DNA of 64,000 bases from Linnemannia elongata (GCA_036320915.1 JAXBDG010000008.1:1302001-1366000); one strand, 5' to 3'. Shown: positions 41,732 through 53,618, counted from the first letter of the stretch. Made by a program: numbers and translations. The notes: generated by a model from the letters alone, not told the origin.

Positions 41732-41886
41732 TTTTATTTTCTTCCGTTATTGCTGTGAAGAGCAGCGACAATTGTTGCGCAGAGCCAGGTCCCGGACCGG
41801 ACTGTGACTGACGGATGGTTCACTGAAGAGTTTGGTCTGTAGTCCCTTTTACTTCCAAATGCCTCCTTTGTTCTGTTTGTCAGAGA

Positions 41887-41892
41887 AATAAA
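41887..41892 (+). promoter_or_regulatory. Polyadenylation signal of element A
   Basis: AATAAA 10 bases before the poly(A) tract at 41903-41935. Confidence 0.75.
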
Positions 41893-41902
41893 ATTGTGTA
41901 CG

Positions 41903-41933
<31 letters not shown>

Positions 41934-41936
<3 letters not shown>

Positions 41937-41947
41937 ACAACGCGATT
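41934..41947 (+). repeat. Right target-site duplication of element A
   Basis: AACACAACGCGATT, the exact partner of 39140-39153, immediately after the poly(A). Confidence 0.85.
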
Positions 41948-43835
41948 TTCACTGCAGGAGGTATACCACTCACGTCCAACAACAGCCACAGCCGAGCCTA
42001 CGAAGAAAGTCGGCCCACTGGTTGTTTCACCAGACGAGTTCACCATCTTAACGACACTCCAGAACTCACCTGTTGACAATACGACTCCCCTCATTCTCTA
42101 TACGGATGGCTCCCTTATCCACCCTGGCACAGAGAAGGTGGCCATGGGATTCGGCGTTGTTGATCTCCAGCAGGATACCCATCTCCCAGTCAAAGGACGG
42201 ACAGACGGACACGCCTCCTCGACCAAGGTCGAGCTCATGGGTCTCATAGCGGCGGTGGTGGCGGCCCCGGATGAACAGGATATTGTGGTTCGTCTGGACA
42301 ACCAAGCGGTGGTGGATCAATATCAGCACATGGTGCAGGACCGGGAAAACACTCTGCCAAGAAAGCGATTCAGAAGCAATTATGCTGGACTGTGGGCAGT
42401 TTTGTCCGATATTGTCGACAAACGCCAAGGAAGGGTTGAGGTGAAGTGGATCCGTGGGCACAACAACGATCCTGGAATGAGCTCGCCGACCGTACCGCAA
42501 AGGAGGCATCGCATGGCAACACAACGCCTTGGGTGGTGGACTTGACGCAACAAGAAGATATCCGGACTTTTGCGTTCTGTCATAAAGTCTTGGTGGAGAC
42601 GGACCTGAGGCAGCTACTCAAACATCAAACAACCATTCGACACCATCAGCACTGGACTTCACAGCGTCGAGTCAAGAAGGCGGTACCCCATCTGGACGAT
42701 GTCGAGTGGCGCTCAACCCTGGCCTTTGTACATGCAAGACGGGCTGTCTTCACTTTCTACAGTAACAGCAGGGATACCCGCCAACGGTCCCACCACATCA
42801 AGAAACTTCATGGTATGCTACCGACCAGGAACTCAATGATGGCGCGCCACCCAGATCTATACCCTGACTGTATCTGCCGAGTCTGCATGGAGGAGGAGGA
42901 GGACAATGAGCACTTGTGGACTTGCCCAGCAAAGAGAGAGACTACTACCGCTATCTGGAGGGAGGCCATGGACAAGATCGATGAGTGGGGCATCAAGGCA
43001 ACAGACAGTTACAACGCGGCCAAGAGGCGAGAGCACGAGAGAGCAGAGGCGAGTGGTCGTCAAGTACCGCCCCCAGTGCCAGTTCCTTGGCGCTGTCCAT
43101 CGGAGGAGGAACATGTCCGTGGATTTTCTTCTATCGGCGGCGCTCAATCGGTTTATCGGGGCCTGCCGGTCCCCGATCGCGACCTGGATCCAAAGTGGCA
43201 CGTCTCGGACCTACTGCGAGGCATCACCCCCAAGAGCATGCTGTCTGAGTGGTCGTCAGTCTTCCGGTCCCCAAAGTCGATTGCACAGACGGTCCTGCAC
43301 AAGTTTGTTGGCTACCTGGAGGCACAGGCCTCGGAGCTGATCTGGAAACCTCGGTGTTCGGAGACGATTGCATGGGAGCAGGCGCAAGGCATCACTACCA
43401 AAGACAAGACATCCAAGTACACTGGCCCTCGAGGAGATTGGAGCAACGGTTATGGCTATATCACCCGAGCTGGTTTTTGTCCCTGCGGCGCTTCGCTAGC
43501 CGCACATGAGGATGGGCATTGTCCGGGCCCGTCTTTGGATCCCATCGCTGCAGATGCACGTTTGTTAGAGAGTCAATTAGGAAAGAGGCGGTTGTCGTTG
43601 ATGGAGAGGATGGGGAGGATCCCCTTCATGAGGGTGTGCGAGTAGTTTATTTCCTTCCGTCCCAGCCTGAGAAGGCGAGTGATTGTTGCGCTGAGCCTGC
43701 CGAGCTTTGGACTCAGGGACAGCGACTAGGTCTATGGCTACTGGGAGAGTTCAATTGATAGTGCCCTTTTTATTCCTTTGAATGCCTCCTGGAGTTGTTA
43801 ACTAGAGAAATAAATCGCAAACAAAAAAAAAAAAA
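41948..43835 (+). mobile_element. LINE-like element B, right part (left part 39133-39153)
   Basis: Removing element A and one duplication copy joins 39133-39153 to 41948 onward, giving a 5'-truncated copy of about 1.9 kb of the same family. It ends with AATAAA at 43809-43814 and A13 at 43823-43835. Beyond it lies C7-T28, resembling the CCC-T29 on the left side, a possible target-site duplication. Confidence 0.8.
41959..43645 (+). pseudogene. RNase H / zinc-finger retroelement ORF with frameshift (element B)
   Basis: Homologous to the element A protein from just before the RNase H domain to its C-terminus. The first frame (to about 42473) carries LILYTDGSLI, TKVELMG, VVRLDNQAVVDQY and KWIRGHNND. 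The reading frame then shifts by one base at GATCCTGGAATGAG, where element A has a full GGT-AAC-GAG. The second frame continues NELADRTAKEA, the Cys/His finger (CICRVCMEEEEDNEHLWTC) and the terminal CPCGAS...HEDGHCPG to a TAG at 43643-43645. RNase H catalytic acids are all present, but the frameshift separates the last one. The start is the first codon of the open frame and is not an ATG. Confidence 0.8.

Positions 43836-43870
<35 letters not shown>
43836..43870. repeat. C7-T28 block between elements B and C
   Basis: Follows the poly(A) of element B directly and mirrors the CCC-T29 at 39101-39132. Confidence 0.8.
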
Positions 43871-44090
43871 CTAGTGCCGCGGCATCACCCCAAGAGCAAG
43901 TTGACTGAATGGTCCACGGTCTTCCGAACCCCACAATCCATCGCCAAGACGGTCCTCCACAAATTTGTTCGCTACTTGGAGACGCAGGCGTAAGAGCGGA
44001 CCTGGAAACCCCGATGTTCCGCGACTATCGCGTGGGAGCAGACCCAGGGCATCTCTTCCAAGGACAAGACCTCAAAATACACAGGCTCCC
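43871..44090 (+). mobile_element. Element C, decayed internal fragment of the same LINE-like family
   Basis: Closely follows element A 41307-41520, roughly 90% identical by eye, including RGITP..., TVLHKFV, LETQA, WKPRCSATIAWEQTQGIS and KDKTSKYTG. It has a base loss near its start and an in-frame TAA after LETQA. Both ends are truncated; the right end becomes unrelated sequence after about 44090. Confidence 0.82.
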
Positions 44091-44323
44091 GTCGCCTTGT
44101 TTTGCGGACATGTGTTGCCGTATTAGTTTTGTACCGTCAAGAGAGCAGTTGTCCATGAAGACGTCAAGCTGAGCTGAGTGTCATCAAGAGGGCATGAAGT
44201 GTCTATTTATTATTTTGCTATTGGACATGATGACACATCTGTAAGATTGAAAGTGCAGTTTTGAGTGAAGGTGGAGAGGAAAGGAGAGGAGAGGAGAGCG
44301 GAACAAGAGAGAAAAGTGGGTAT

Positions 44324-46873
44324 CTAATATGTGTGATCACGATTGCGGTTATGCTCCCGCTCCCGCTCACGTTCACGAGGGATAGGACGGGGCAAGGAAA
44401 CCAGTTTAGGAGTCCTTGGACTCATCGTGCCCGCAGATCCAGCCATCGACTGTATATCATCATATTGACTCGGCACCTGCTGTCGATACTGCTGGTGTTG
44501 TTCACCCTGTCGCGGTTGTCGCTGTTGACGAGATGGCCTTGAGGGAGCAGGAGCAGCAGGTTGACTAGCAGACGACGTGATTGGAGCTGGAGCAGAGCGT
44601 TTCTGCTGGGGTTTCACTGCAGCCATCTTGGGTGGCATAGGGAAATCATCGGCAAAATGGGTGTCGGTTTCTGATGGGACCGGCGAAGGAGAGTAAGTTG
44701 AAGTGGTAGTAGCTGCAAGCCTAGAAGATCCAGCAGCGGGTGCGTATGGAGATGTGGGGGATGTAGGCGATGCTGGGTTGGAGTGGCCGTATTGGCGTTG
44801 AGGTTGTTGAAGTTGTGATTGCTGTTGCTGGAGAGATGGGTCTCGGTATTCGATCTTGTAGGAACCAGAGTCACGATGGTCGGCGTATCTCTGTGAGGAT
44901 GAGGATAAGGACTCCTTGGGGAATGTCGGACTAATAGGTGATCTGAGCGGCATGGCACCATCATTTCTCTTTTTTCGTGGCCGGGAAGCCGCACGACTGG
45001 AAGGATTGGATTGCTGGCTCTGATGAGATTGCTGAGATTGATGCTCGCTGTCTATAGTCGAGGTCGATGGTCTAGGCTGCTTTGGCGATGCTGGCTGAGA
45101 TGAGGATGAGAATGAAGGGCGAGGGTAACTGCCAGATGTATCGCTTCGCGATTGACTCTGGCTATGACTGTGACCATAACTGCCGTTACCAAGTGTTGCT
45201 GAGGAGGCTGTCTCAAGCGGCCGCGATCCAGTGATACTCGCAGGTGAACCGTCAGGTGTCGAATTTGCAGCCATTTGGAGGTATGCTTGCTGCTCCTCTG
45301 AAGTCTCGTGATGGTGAAGCGGCTGTCGGTCATCATAGTCATTGGGGACGGAAAATTTGTACATGGATCCCTTTTGACTCGGTGGGTCGGCTGATCGTGG
45401 ATTAGGCGTACCGGGAGCACTCGTCGACTTGTAGACCGCTGCCGCGTTTTGGAGCTTCTGGAGGTTGGCTGTTGAGAATGCTGAGGGGATTGTAGGGTTG
45501 GGTGGGATGACTGTAGCAGGTCCAGTAAGATAGACGGTCGAGTTGGCAGGGTAGAGGGAGGCTTGACTTGAGCTTCGTTCTGACCTCAGCGAGTAACCAC
45601 TGGCATGTCTCGAATCTCCTCCTGGTCTCCGTTGTTGATTGCTGTTTCTCTTGTGCTGGCTGACCGGTGTTCCTGGCATCGAAGGTGTGAGGGTGCTTTC
45701 TGAGGCCTGTCTGCGATCGTCGAATCGAGGGCGGCTCTGGTTGTCCATTGTCAAAAGGTTGATGGTGTCCTCCTTGACCGGAACCTTGACATCATCGTTG
45801 AATGGAATATCGTCGGTGGGCGACTTTGTCTGCATAGTCCCCCTGCTGCGACGTCGTCGTATCCGCCAGATAGCCAGTCCTGTTACAAGCAAAATAACCA
45901 CAACTGCTGCCGCAATTCCTCCGATGATTCCTATGCTCGGACCCTTGGAAGGTCGCACGGCGGTTGCTGCTGAAGGGTCGACAAGGGCAGGTCCCGTCCA
46001 TGTTCCCGAGATCACGTCGAAGATGTGAATGGCATTTGGCACTGCTCCTCCATATACGACAATCCTGCTGTTCAGACTGGTGAAGGATTGGGTGACTTCG
46101 AAGAGAGGCGAGAACCCTTTCACGGGTGTCCGAGTGAGGGTGGGAGAGGGGATGCGGGGGTCGATCGAGAACACCGAAACGCCTCCTTGTTCATTCTATT
46201 CGCATGGATAAATTACAATTTTCGGGTTAATAGGGGAGTAGTCTGGCATGGCTAGGAGCAAAATATATCATGGGTATCCCCCTACAGATATAGATCTTGG
46301 AATCAATCGTAGACATAGATGTGCTGAGCTAACCACGTTGTGTTATGTTGGGATGTGTAGGATGTGATGCTTGTGCATGGAACTGCATAGGGGTGTGAGC
46401 ATGGAGCAGGGATCAAGATGGAGATTTTTCTTTTGGACCAAGGAGCAAGAGCACAAAGCAAAAAGAGGTGTAACGTATTTTGGGATAGGTACCTTATCCA
46501 AAATAAAGGCAGCAAAGGCCGTGGTCACTGGGACAGCATCGACCGTGAGAGTATTGTTGTTCATGTTGAGTGGGCTGGGCTTGCCGAGGGTTACCAGGGT
46601 ATCGGTTGCTGTCAGGTTCCTGTCTGGTCGCTTGTTGCCTGTTGCGCGGTAAATTGATCCTGTGGACCCAGACTGGTCAATGTAGAAGAGGAGACCGTTG
46701 CCATAGTTGTTTGCGTCTGGAGCGATAGCGCCCACCGTCAGAAGCGGTTCAGAGCCCGCAATGGTCAGACTGGACAGGACAAGACAGGACAGAGGAGGAG
46801 TAGAAAAGATACAAATAACCAACAGACGAAATGAATAGGATTGGAAGAACCACACAGAGGGAGCGAGGGAGTA

Positions 46874-46911
<38 letters not shown>

Positions 46912-47670
46912 AATGCACGCAAACAGACAGAGAAAGGATGAGTAAAGGGTAAAGTTTCGTTTGTTTTCCTGATTAATTGGCCAATTGCGATTTGCTACGG
47001 CGGTTCTTCTCTGCTTATTAAAATTCAGGCACACTCACACACTCAAAAAGAAAAAAAAAAACACTCACTCTTTTGATCCTGCCTCGCTCCTGCTTCCAAT
47101 ACGGAGGTGCCGCCATGTCTTGGGTTGACCTCCTGCCCTAGCTAGGAACCAATTCCAACCATTTGTTGAACCCACAGGACTGAACATCTTGGGAGTCAAA
47201 AAGTGGGAGGCTGCCTCAGTGGTCGTCTCAAAGGTCACCCAGGTGCCATTGGGGTAGAATTGTGTCTGAACACCGTTCCCGAACTGGACGATTGTAATGG
47301 GTGGGGGAAAAGAAGGGGCAGGTGTAGGTGCAGGAGCGGTTGCGTTGGTGGTGGGGGGAGGAGAGGGTTGAGAGGAAGGAATGTCGCCTAAGTAGGGATA
47401 GCAGCCTAGACTGGAACTGGCATCCCAACTCACAGCCCCGGTGGAAGTGGTGGTCGAAGAGATGAGTTTTGAGGTCGGGGCGAGGGGATCGGAGAGGTCG
47501 ATGTGATGTGCTTCGAGTGTGCCGGGTGTGGGGACGCCGAACAGGAAGGCGTTCTGGCCAGCGCTGTCGGGGGCGATACAGGAAGAGACGAAGGTAGGAA
47601 GGGCGGCCATCAGCGGCTGGAAGAGAGGTCGAAGGAGGAGGAAGGGGAGGGGGTGGTTGCCATGGGGCAA
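44324..47670 (-). CDS. Large single-pass membrane protein with kelch-like ectodomain and disordered cytoplasmic tail
   Basis: Exons 47670-47069, 46769-46493 and 46195-44324 join in frame to 916 aa; introns are 299 and 297 nt. The N-terminus (MPHGNHPLPFLLLRPLFQPL...) is hydrophobic and may be a signal peptide. The ectodomain to about 378 has a Pro/Thr/Ala stretch and ends with a kelch-like strand set (IVVYGGAVPNAIHIFDVISG). One transmembrane helix at about 380-403 (IGIIGGIAAAVVVILLVTGL) is followed by RRRR, a cytoplasmic stop-transfer. The remaining roughly 510 residues are Ser/Pro/Gln-rich and probably disordered, ending in an Arg/Glu repeat (PREREREREHNRNRD). I do not recognise a named family; a cell-surface receptor or adhesin-like role is a guess. 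A36 (46875-46910) lies in intron 1. The 5' end could include another exon. Confidence 0.65.
46875..46910. repeat. A36 homopolymer in an intron
   Basis: Within intron 1 of the membrane protein gene. On the transcribed (minus) strand it is a T run well upstream of the acceptor. Confidence 0.95.
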
Positions 47671-48856
47671 GGAAAGGGGCGTCTAGGTGGCAGTGTCTGT
47701 GAGAAGAAGAATGTGAGAGGGATAGGAGGGGTAGGGGTGGAGGTAGGGACAGGAGAAAGAGGGAAAGAAGGAAAGAAGGGAAGGGAAGGGAGAAGGAGAG
47801 GGGGATAGAGAGAGAAAAACCTGAAGAATTAATTAACGAGGATGAAGACGAATTGCAAGACGGTACGAGAGAAAAGAGAGAAAAATAAGAATTGAGCATC
47901 GACTGTCACCACCCCTCATCTATTTCATGCACTCGTCCCCCATTCATTCAAATTTGCCCACACACACCCAAGAAAACACACAGAGTGGAGTGCGGAAAGT
48001 AACAAAAAACGCCGACTGCTGAGAGCACCACCCTCACTCATCCTTCCGACGGTTCACCCCCCAGTCCATTCAAAGACATCGGCGTTGTTATAAACAAAGT
48101 ACAAAGAGCTCCAAAGAAAAAAAAATATGTAAAGAAGTATATGAGAGAGCGCACCGACAGCAAATCTTAGATTGCGAATCAAAGGAGCCAGTTAGCCATT
48201 ACCAATTTGAATTCAACACCATACCGAATGAAGTGAACAATGCTGCCTTGGTACGCTTTCAATTTAGACCCGTGCAACCAGCGGACTCGTCTAAAGCTTT
48301 CAGGCGCGGAAGGTTATTTGTTTACTCCAGCTCATTATCATCAATTGAAGAAAGGAAAAGTGTACACCATGGGATCAATAACGACGCCGGGGCAACGCTT
48401 CATGACTATCTCTTGTCGCAGAAGTACGCAAGAACAGGCCAGGGGTCTCGAAGCAGCTCATTAACTCCCCCCCCCCCTCCCCCCCAAAGTGGAATAAAAG
48501 AAAAATAGAAATGCGGAAGAGAGGAATAACGTTCCAGGCTCACAAAAACAGAATGTACCTGTCACCTCTCTCTCTGTTTTCTCTCACACATATTTAGAAA
48601 AAGCAAGAGGAAAGCCCCTACTTAGGTGCATGTTGTCCAGGAGGCAGTGCGCTCTTTCTCACAAGAGCTTGAACATTGTTCCTGGAACATGGTGTCGATG
48701 AGCACAGAGCCAACGGATGAATGAAAGATAGACCAGCCAAGAATTTTCAGCATGTTCCTCAAAAGAGAGAAATGGGTACGGACAGAAAATAAAAGGAAAA
48801 GAATAGTGGCCAAAGAACGTGCAGAAGCAAATATAATAGCACTCTCGGTCAATTTT
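47671..48856. other. Intergenic region, membrane protein / 4E-T-like genes
   Basis: Holds the 5' flank of the membrane protein gene (CT-rich on its strand) and the 3' flank of the 4E-T-like gene. A C-rich run (C9, T, C7) lies at about 48467-48484. No ORF with recognisable content. Confidence 0.55.
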
Positions 48857-51800
48857 TTACTGTTGTCTATTTCTGCGCTCGAATTCCTCTCGAGTCATCA
48901 TTGGCTTTGAGACCTGAGGTGGGAAGAAAGGAGGGTTCATAGGAAGTCCTGCATGAATGAAAGTGAGAAGAGTGGATGTTAGAGACATTTACGAGTTAAA
49001 AAGAGATTGTAAAATGATCTACAGCCATCGTAATCAATTGAACCTACCATGGTGGGGCATGCCGTTCATAGGGTGGCCAAAGTTATTAGGCACGAAGTTG
49101 TTGGGGCCAGGGCCAGGGCCCATTCCAGGCATGGGGCGAGGTGGAGGAGGTCCGCCAGGACCACGGTGCATCAGCATCTCCACAGGATTCATCGGGAACA
49201 TGCCAGGATGCATAGGCGCTCCAAAAGGAGGCATTCCTACCATCTGACCGGGGTGTGGGGGCATAAAGTCGCCAGGTCCGCTTACATGCATCTGCTGGCT
49301 GAAAGGAGGCATCTGTTGCCCGAAAGGAGGGGGAACTCCTTGGGGTGGGCGCTGCATGGGCATGCCGTGAAAGAACCCTTGAGGTTCATTCTCCATACCG
49401 TGACCATGGCCGCCCATAGGTGAGGGACCACCGTTGGGGAACATGGGTCCCATCCTTGGATCCATCACGGGTGAATGAAGCATAGGTCCTGGGCCCTGAC
49501 TGTAGGGCCCAAAGTTTTTGTTCATTTGCTGCTGTGGAACCTGAGGCGACTGTGATTGCTGCTGCATAGGCGGGAGCTGTTGCTGTTGCTGAGGCTGATG
49601 CTGCTGTGGTTGGTGAGAAGGAGGCACCTGTTGACCAGGTTGAGCGACTTGCGCATTAAATTGGCGAGGGCTGTTCACGGAGGGTGATGAGAGCGATGGG
49701 CTTGAGCCGCCTCCATTGGTGCTGGAACCGTTGGCAGAGTTGAGGGGTCGGATCAGTGGAGAGGCGGATTTCTGTCCATCAGTCTTCCCGCTCAATTGGC
49801 GGTAAACCGAGGTAGGAATGCCGCCGCCGAAGGCTACTTGAACAGGTCGTGATGTTGGGCGGGGCGCCTCTGTTGCAGGTGCAGTAGCGGTAGTAGAAGT
49901 CGCGGTAGTTGTCGTTGAAGTTGCCGTCGTAGGTGTGGCTGTTGTCGTGGGTGTAATTGTAGTGGATGTAGTAGAAGGTGCTGTAGGTGTCTGTCCTGCT
50001 GCGTTCTCGGAAGGAGCAAGGGAGTCGATTGTTTGAGTGGTATTCAATGGCACTGCGGCCTCATTAGATCCCGTCATCAGCGTGTCAAGGAGAGTTGCCG
50101 GCTTGGCTTGGTAAGAAACAATGGAGGGGTCCTGGAACGCCGCAGACAATCCTGGAGGTGCGTTGAGTTTTGGTTGGGTGAAAGGAGTTGGTCCATCCTG
50201 TCCTATAGGAAGTGTCGCGAGTCGAGAGCTCACTGGACTCAAAGACGCCAATGACTCTGGGTTACTGACAGGAGGCTAATAAAATTGCGCCAATGGCATA
50301 TAGTAAGTAGTGCGATTCCTTTTCTGTGTATAAGATGCGAGCCGCAGTACTATTTTGGGCGAATGAATTACCTTGGAAAGAGCAGCCATAATTTTGCTGA
50401 ATCCAAATGCATCATCCGATAATTCAGTCCTATCATCAAGCTTGGCAGGTGAGGACTGCGCTCCCTTCATGGACTGAAGAATCTCGGCTTCTGAAGGCAT
50501 ACGGCCCAATGGTGGAGGGGCTGATGCTGCAGCGGAGTTTGGAGCATGAGCCTGGAAGAGCTGATCAAGGGACAGCTGCTTTCCTGGGATGTCGTTGTTT
50601 GATCTAGGTTGCTCTGGCTCCTTGGCAGGTTCTGGTTCATCCTCAGCAAAGAAACGCGCAAATCGCGAGCCATCCGTCTTTCGCGCTGGCTTTTGTTGCA
50701 TGGGATCTTCTGCCGTGGACGCTGCGATCGTATGCTGAGATAGAAACTTGTCAAACGCCGTCGACGCGTCGAAAGGCTTGCTGAGATCAATTCCTCCAGG
50801 GCTGAAGAACATGTCGATATCCTGAATGGGCTCATTGGAGAGCATCGATCGACCAAGAGATTTTTCCAATGTTGGCGTGCCTTTTGCATCGCCAGTCATC
50901 TTATCGTCGTCGCCAGCCTGAGCTCCAGGACCACCTGACCTCCATGAAGAACTGCTATCGGCTCTCGAGGGACCTTTAGGATCAGCTCTGCTCTGGCCTT
51001 GGTTCAGTTCTTTTTCCTTCTCTCGGCGTTCGTGCTCCTTCATGCGAGCCTTCCAGGCTTGGATGTCGTCCACAAATGCTGGTTGGTCGCTTCCATCATC
51101 TCCTTCTTTCGCCATTCCATCCGAGTCAGGGTTGTAGCTCATCCACTCAGGCGCATCAGAACGCTGAACTCGAGAGTTGAGACCCACACCACCGCCACCA
51201 TTGCCATTACTGAGAAGCGGGTTGTTCGATGACGACATCATCTGTCCAGACGTCCTTGCCGTGGGTGCTCCGCCCATTCTTGAGCCCGATAGACTTGTTG
51301 ACTGTCTTGAGCCTGTACATATTCATGATGCGATTATTCCTGCATTAGTTAAAGCAGTCAAGAAGAGCAATGTTTCCTAAGCGTTCGAGAATGATGGGAT
51401 GGCAGTGTTTCTATGAAATGGATTTCATACCTGTCAAGGATGAGTTGTTGCTTCGGGGTGCGTCCATTCGTCGCCTCTCCATGCCACTCAGCAGCCCGGT
51501 GATATCCTTTGGAGTGACCTTGGGGAGTTTGTGAGAAGACAGCTTTTCAATTGTTTCGCGGCCAAATCCTTGCTCCAGAATGCTGGGTGGCCCGCGAGGG
51601 GTACGGCCTTCTCTGGGAGTCTATGTATCATCAAGGAGAGACCAAGTCCGTGGTTAGTCCACATGACTCTCTTTCTAGGTTAATTGAGTTCTTGTGGCAT
51701 AGTGTCCACGTATGAGCCTGAGCTTAATCAAGACTTGCCTCTAACGACTTTTTGAATCCCGAGAGACCTTCGTCCGACCTCTTCAATCCTCCAAGTGACG

Positions 51801-52477
51801 AGGATGCAAAGCTCATTTTTGGAGGACCGAGGACGATACGGTCTAAAAGTGTTACGATACAAGATCAAGCAGTAAGAGGAGAGTGGTAGGAGTCAGTGGG
51901 TTAATCGCTACCATGTCCATATTCTATATTAATACAGCATGCGGTAGAGGCTGTTTTTGTTACCTGGCATGGTTGATTTGCTAGTGGAGAGAGGGGGGGG
52001 ACAAAAAGAGAAATAGGAACGTGAGTGAGCCAGGGGCGGTAATAAGACAATCGTCGATCGATAAACAAACGCATGTCCTCCGTGTTATTTTTTATTGATA
52101 TTGCAAAAGGGGCGTGCTCTTCTTGGGCAACGTACCTTGGCACCTTGCGAAGGCCATTGTTCAGTTCTGGCTCCTCTTTCACAATTTCCCTAATATCGAA
52201 CAAGCGCAAGCGATGATAGGTCAGTCAAACTGGATCTTAAAAGACACCTATGAGAAGGCGGCATGTGCTATTGACAACACGGAGTCCTTCAAGCAGGATG
52301 ATCCACATACCCGAACCATTCGCTAGTTGGAGGAAGAGCCTCTGGCCTCTGGACAAGGGGACTCTCCGCGCAGGCCATGAGGAACTCGCGCGAATACCGG
52401 ATAACAGAGTCAGCTTCTGTGTTGAGTCCATCCTGCGTCTCCATCGGCTGTAGTTGTTCTGTTGTTCTGGAGCTCAT
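48857..52477 (-). CDS. eIF4E-transporter (4E-T/EIF4ENIF1)-like protein
   Basis: Eight exons: 52477-52311, 52189-52136, 51980-51964 (17 nt), 51842-51739, 51620-51431, 51312-50372, 50275-49048 and 48948-48857, in frame to 930 aa. Exon 1 holds a canonical eIF4E-binding motif Y-x4-L-phi, RYSREFLMA (about residues 32-40). Exons 3-4 give STMPDRIVLGPPKMSFAS. Further along are PEWMSYNPD, DIDMFFSPGG, SRFARFF and LSLDQLFQ, which parallel in order the 4E-binding, PEW and SRFxRxF segments of animal 4E-T; the rest is Thr/Gln/Pro/Met-rich. 4E-T proteins carry eIF4E to P-bodies and repress or decay mRNAs. The last exon ends MTREEFERRNRQQ. Intron 4 (51738-51621) is GC-AG (GAG|GCAAGT). Start is the ATG MSSRTTEQ; an upstream in-frame start is possible. 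The adjacent divergent gene encodes eIF4E itself. Confidence 0.72.
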
Positions 52478-53618
52478 AGTCAATACGAGCAGGCGTCTGT
52501 CCATCAAGAAGGAGGTATGAGGAGTAAAGGTTTGCATCCGTTAGGTCAAGACATCAAATTGTGTGGGTCACATCATTGTACAGCGTGGTCCATTGAGTGT
52601 TGCTCATGTCCCTGTCTCCTGGCAACTGTACTTCTGTCGTTCCTGACGATGCAGACATAAAGAACGAATCGGTGTGTCTGCTAGGCGAGGAGTTTATGAG
52701 GCTGACACGATGCGAGCTTGTTCCTGGCTGGCAGGGTGGGTAGGAGAGCGAATATCAAGGCTGATTACGGTTCTTATTCTGGCGAACGATGGCGATCAGG
52801 CTAGGTGGTTGGTTGCTGCTTGGTTATGGTGAGAGTTGGATGGACAGTGTACCTTTTGAAGGCCGGGTGTGGTCTTGTGTGTATGTGTGCTGTAAACTGA
52901 GGGTGTGGGTGTGAGATTGTTGAATGTGTGTCTGTGGTTGTTGTTATGTGAACAGGTTGAAGGAAGGAAGGCGATGGGAGAAGGGGAAGAAGAATAAGAA
53001 GAGAATGGGAAATAAGGGGGAGGACGAGACTTTGCTTGGAGAATAAAGAAGAGGCCTTGAGTGGTGTCCCCACTGTACAGCTATGCCCTCGAGTGGTTAA
53101 AAAAAAGGTGACGTCACCATTTTTTTTTGGATATTTAAAGGAAATTTCGCCAATGCGACTGCACTGTTTTTTTCTCTTTGTCTTTTTTTTTCATTGTTTT
53201 CTTTTCTCTTCGCTACCCTTTGTCACTCCCCTCTTCCTCTTCCCTTTGTCCACGTCTCTTTCTTTCCTCCCTCCCTTCTTCCCCTTCCCATCTTCTCACT
53301 CGACCCTTTCACACACTTACGCCTCCCTTCCTCTTTCTCTCTCAATAACTACCCTCCTCCTTTTCACTCACTCACCCCACCTCTCCCTCTCCAGAACTAC
53401 TACCACATTCCGAATCACTTGTCTTCCGTTAATTTTTTTTTTCTTTGCTGTTTTCTTTTGTCCCACTTGTTGCATTTCTCTCGTTCTCTTTACTTGTCAT
53501 TCATATATACTTTGCATTCACATTCCTATTTCCTCACAGACATAACACCACACGCTCCATCTCTCTCTCTCTCACTCTCTCACTCTCTCACTCCTTTCCA
53601 CCTTTGTAACTTTCCACC
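52478..53618. promoter_or_regulatory. Shared divergent promoter region, 4E-T-like gene / eIF4E
   Basis: 1141 bp separate the two start codons. The eIF4E side (53160-53615) is strongly pyrimidine-rich and ends in CTCACTCTCT repeats just before the ATG. A TGACGTCA palindrome (CRE/ATF-type site) at about 53109-53116 stands out near the middle. No intervening gene is seen. Confidence 0.5.

Larger units (their letters stand above)
39154..41934 (+). mobile_element. LINE-like element A (inserted into element B)
   Basis: A 2.78-kb unit bounded by 14-bp direct repeats, ending in an AATAAA signal (41887-41892) and a 32- to 33-nt poly(A). This is the signature of target-primed reverse transcription. 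It encodes one long ORF with RNase H and a C-terminal zinc finger but no reverse transcriptase domain, so the copy is either 5'-truncated or a non-autonomous family. The disrupted target is the related element B, whose sequence resumes directly after the right repeat. Confidence 0.85.
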
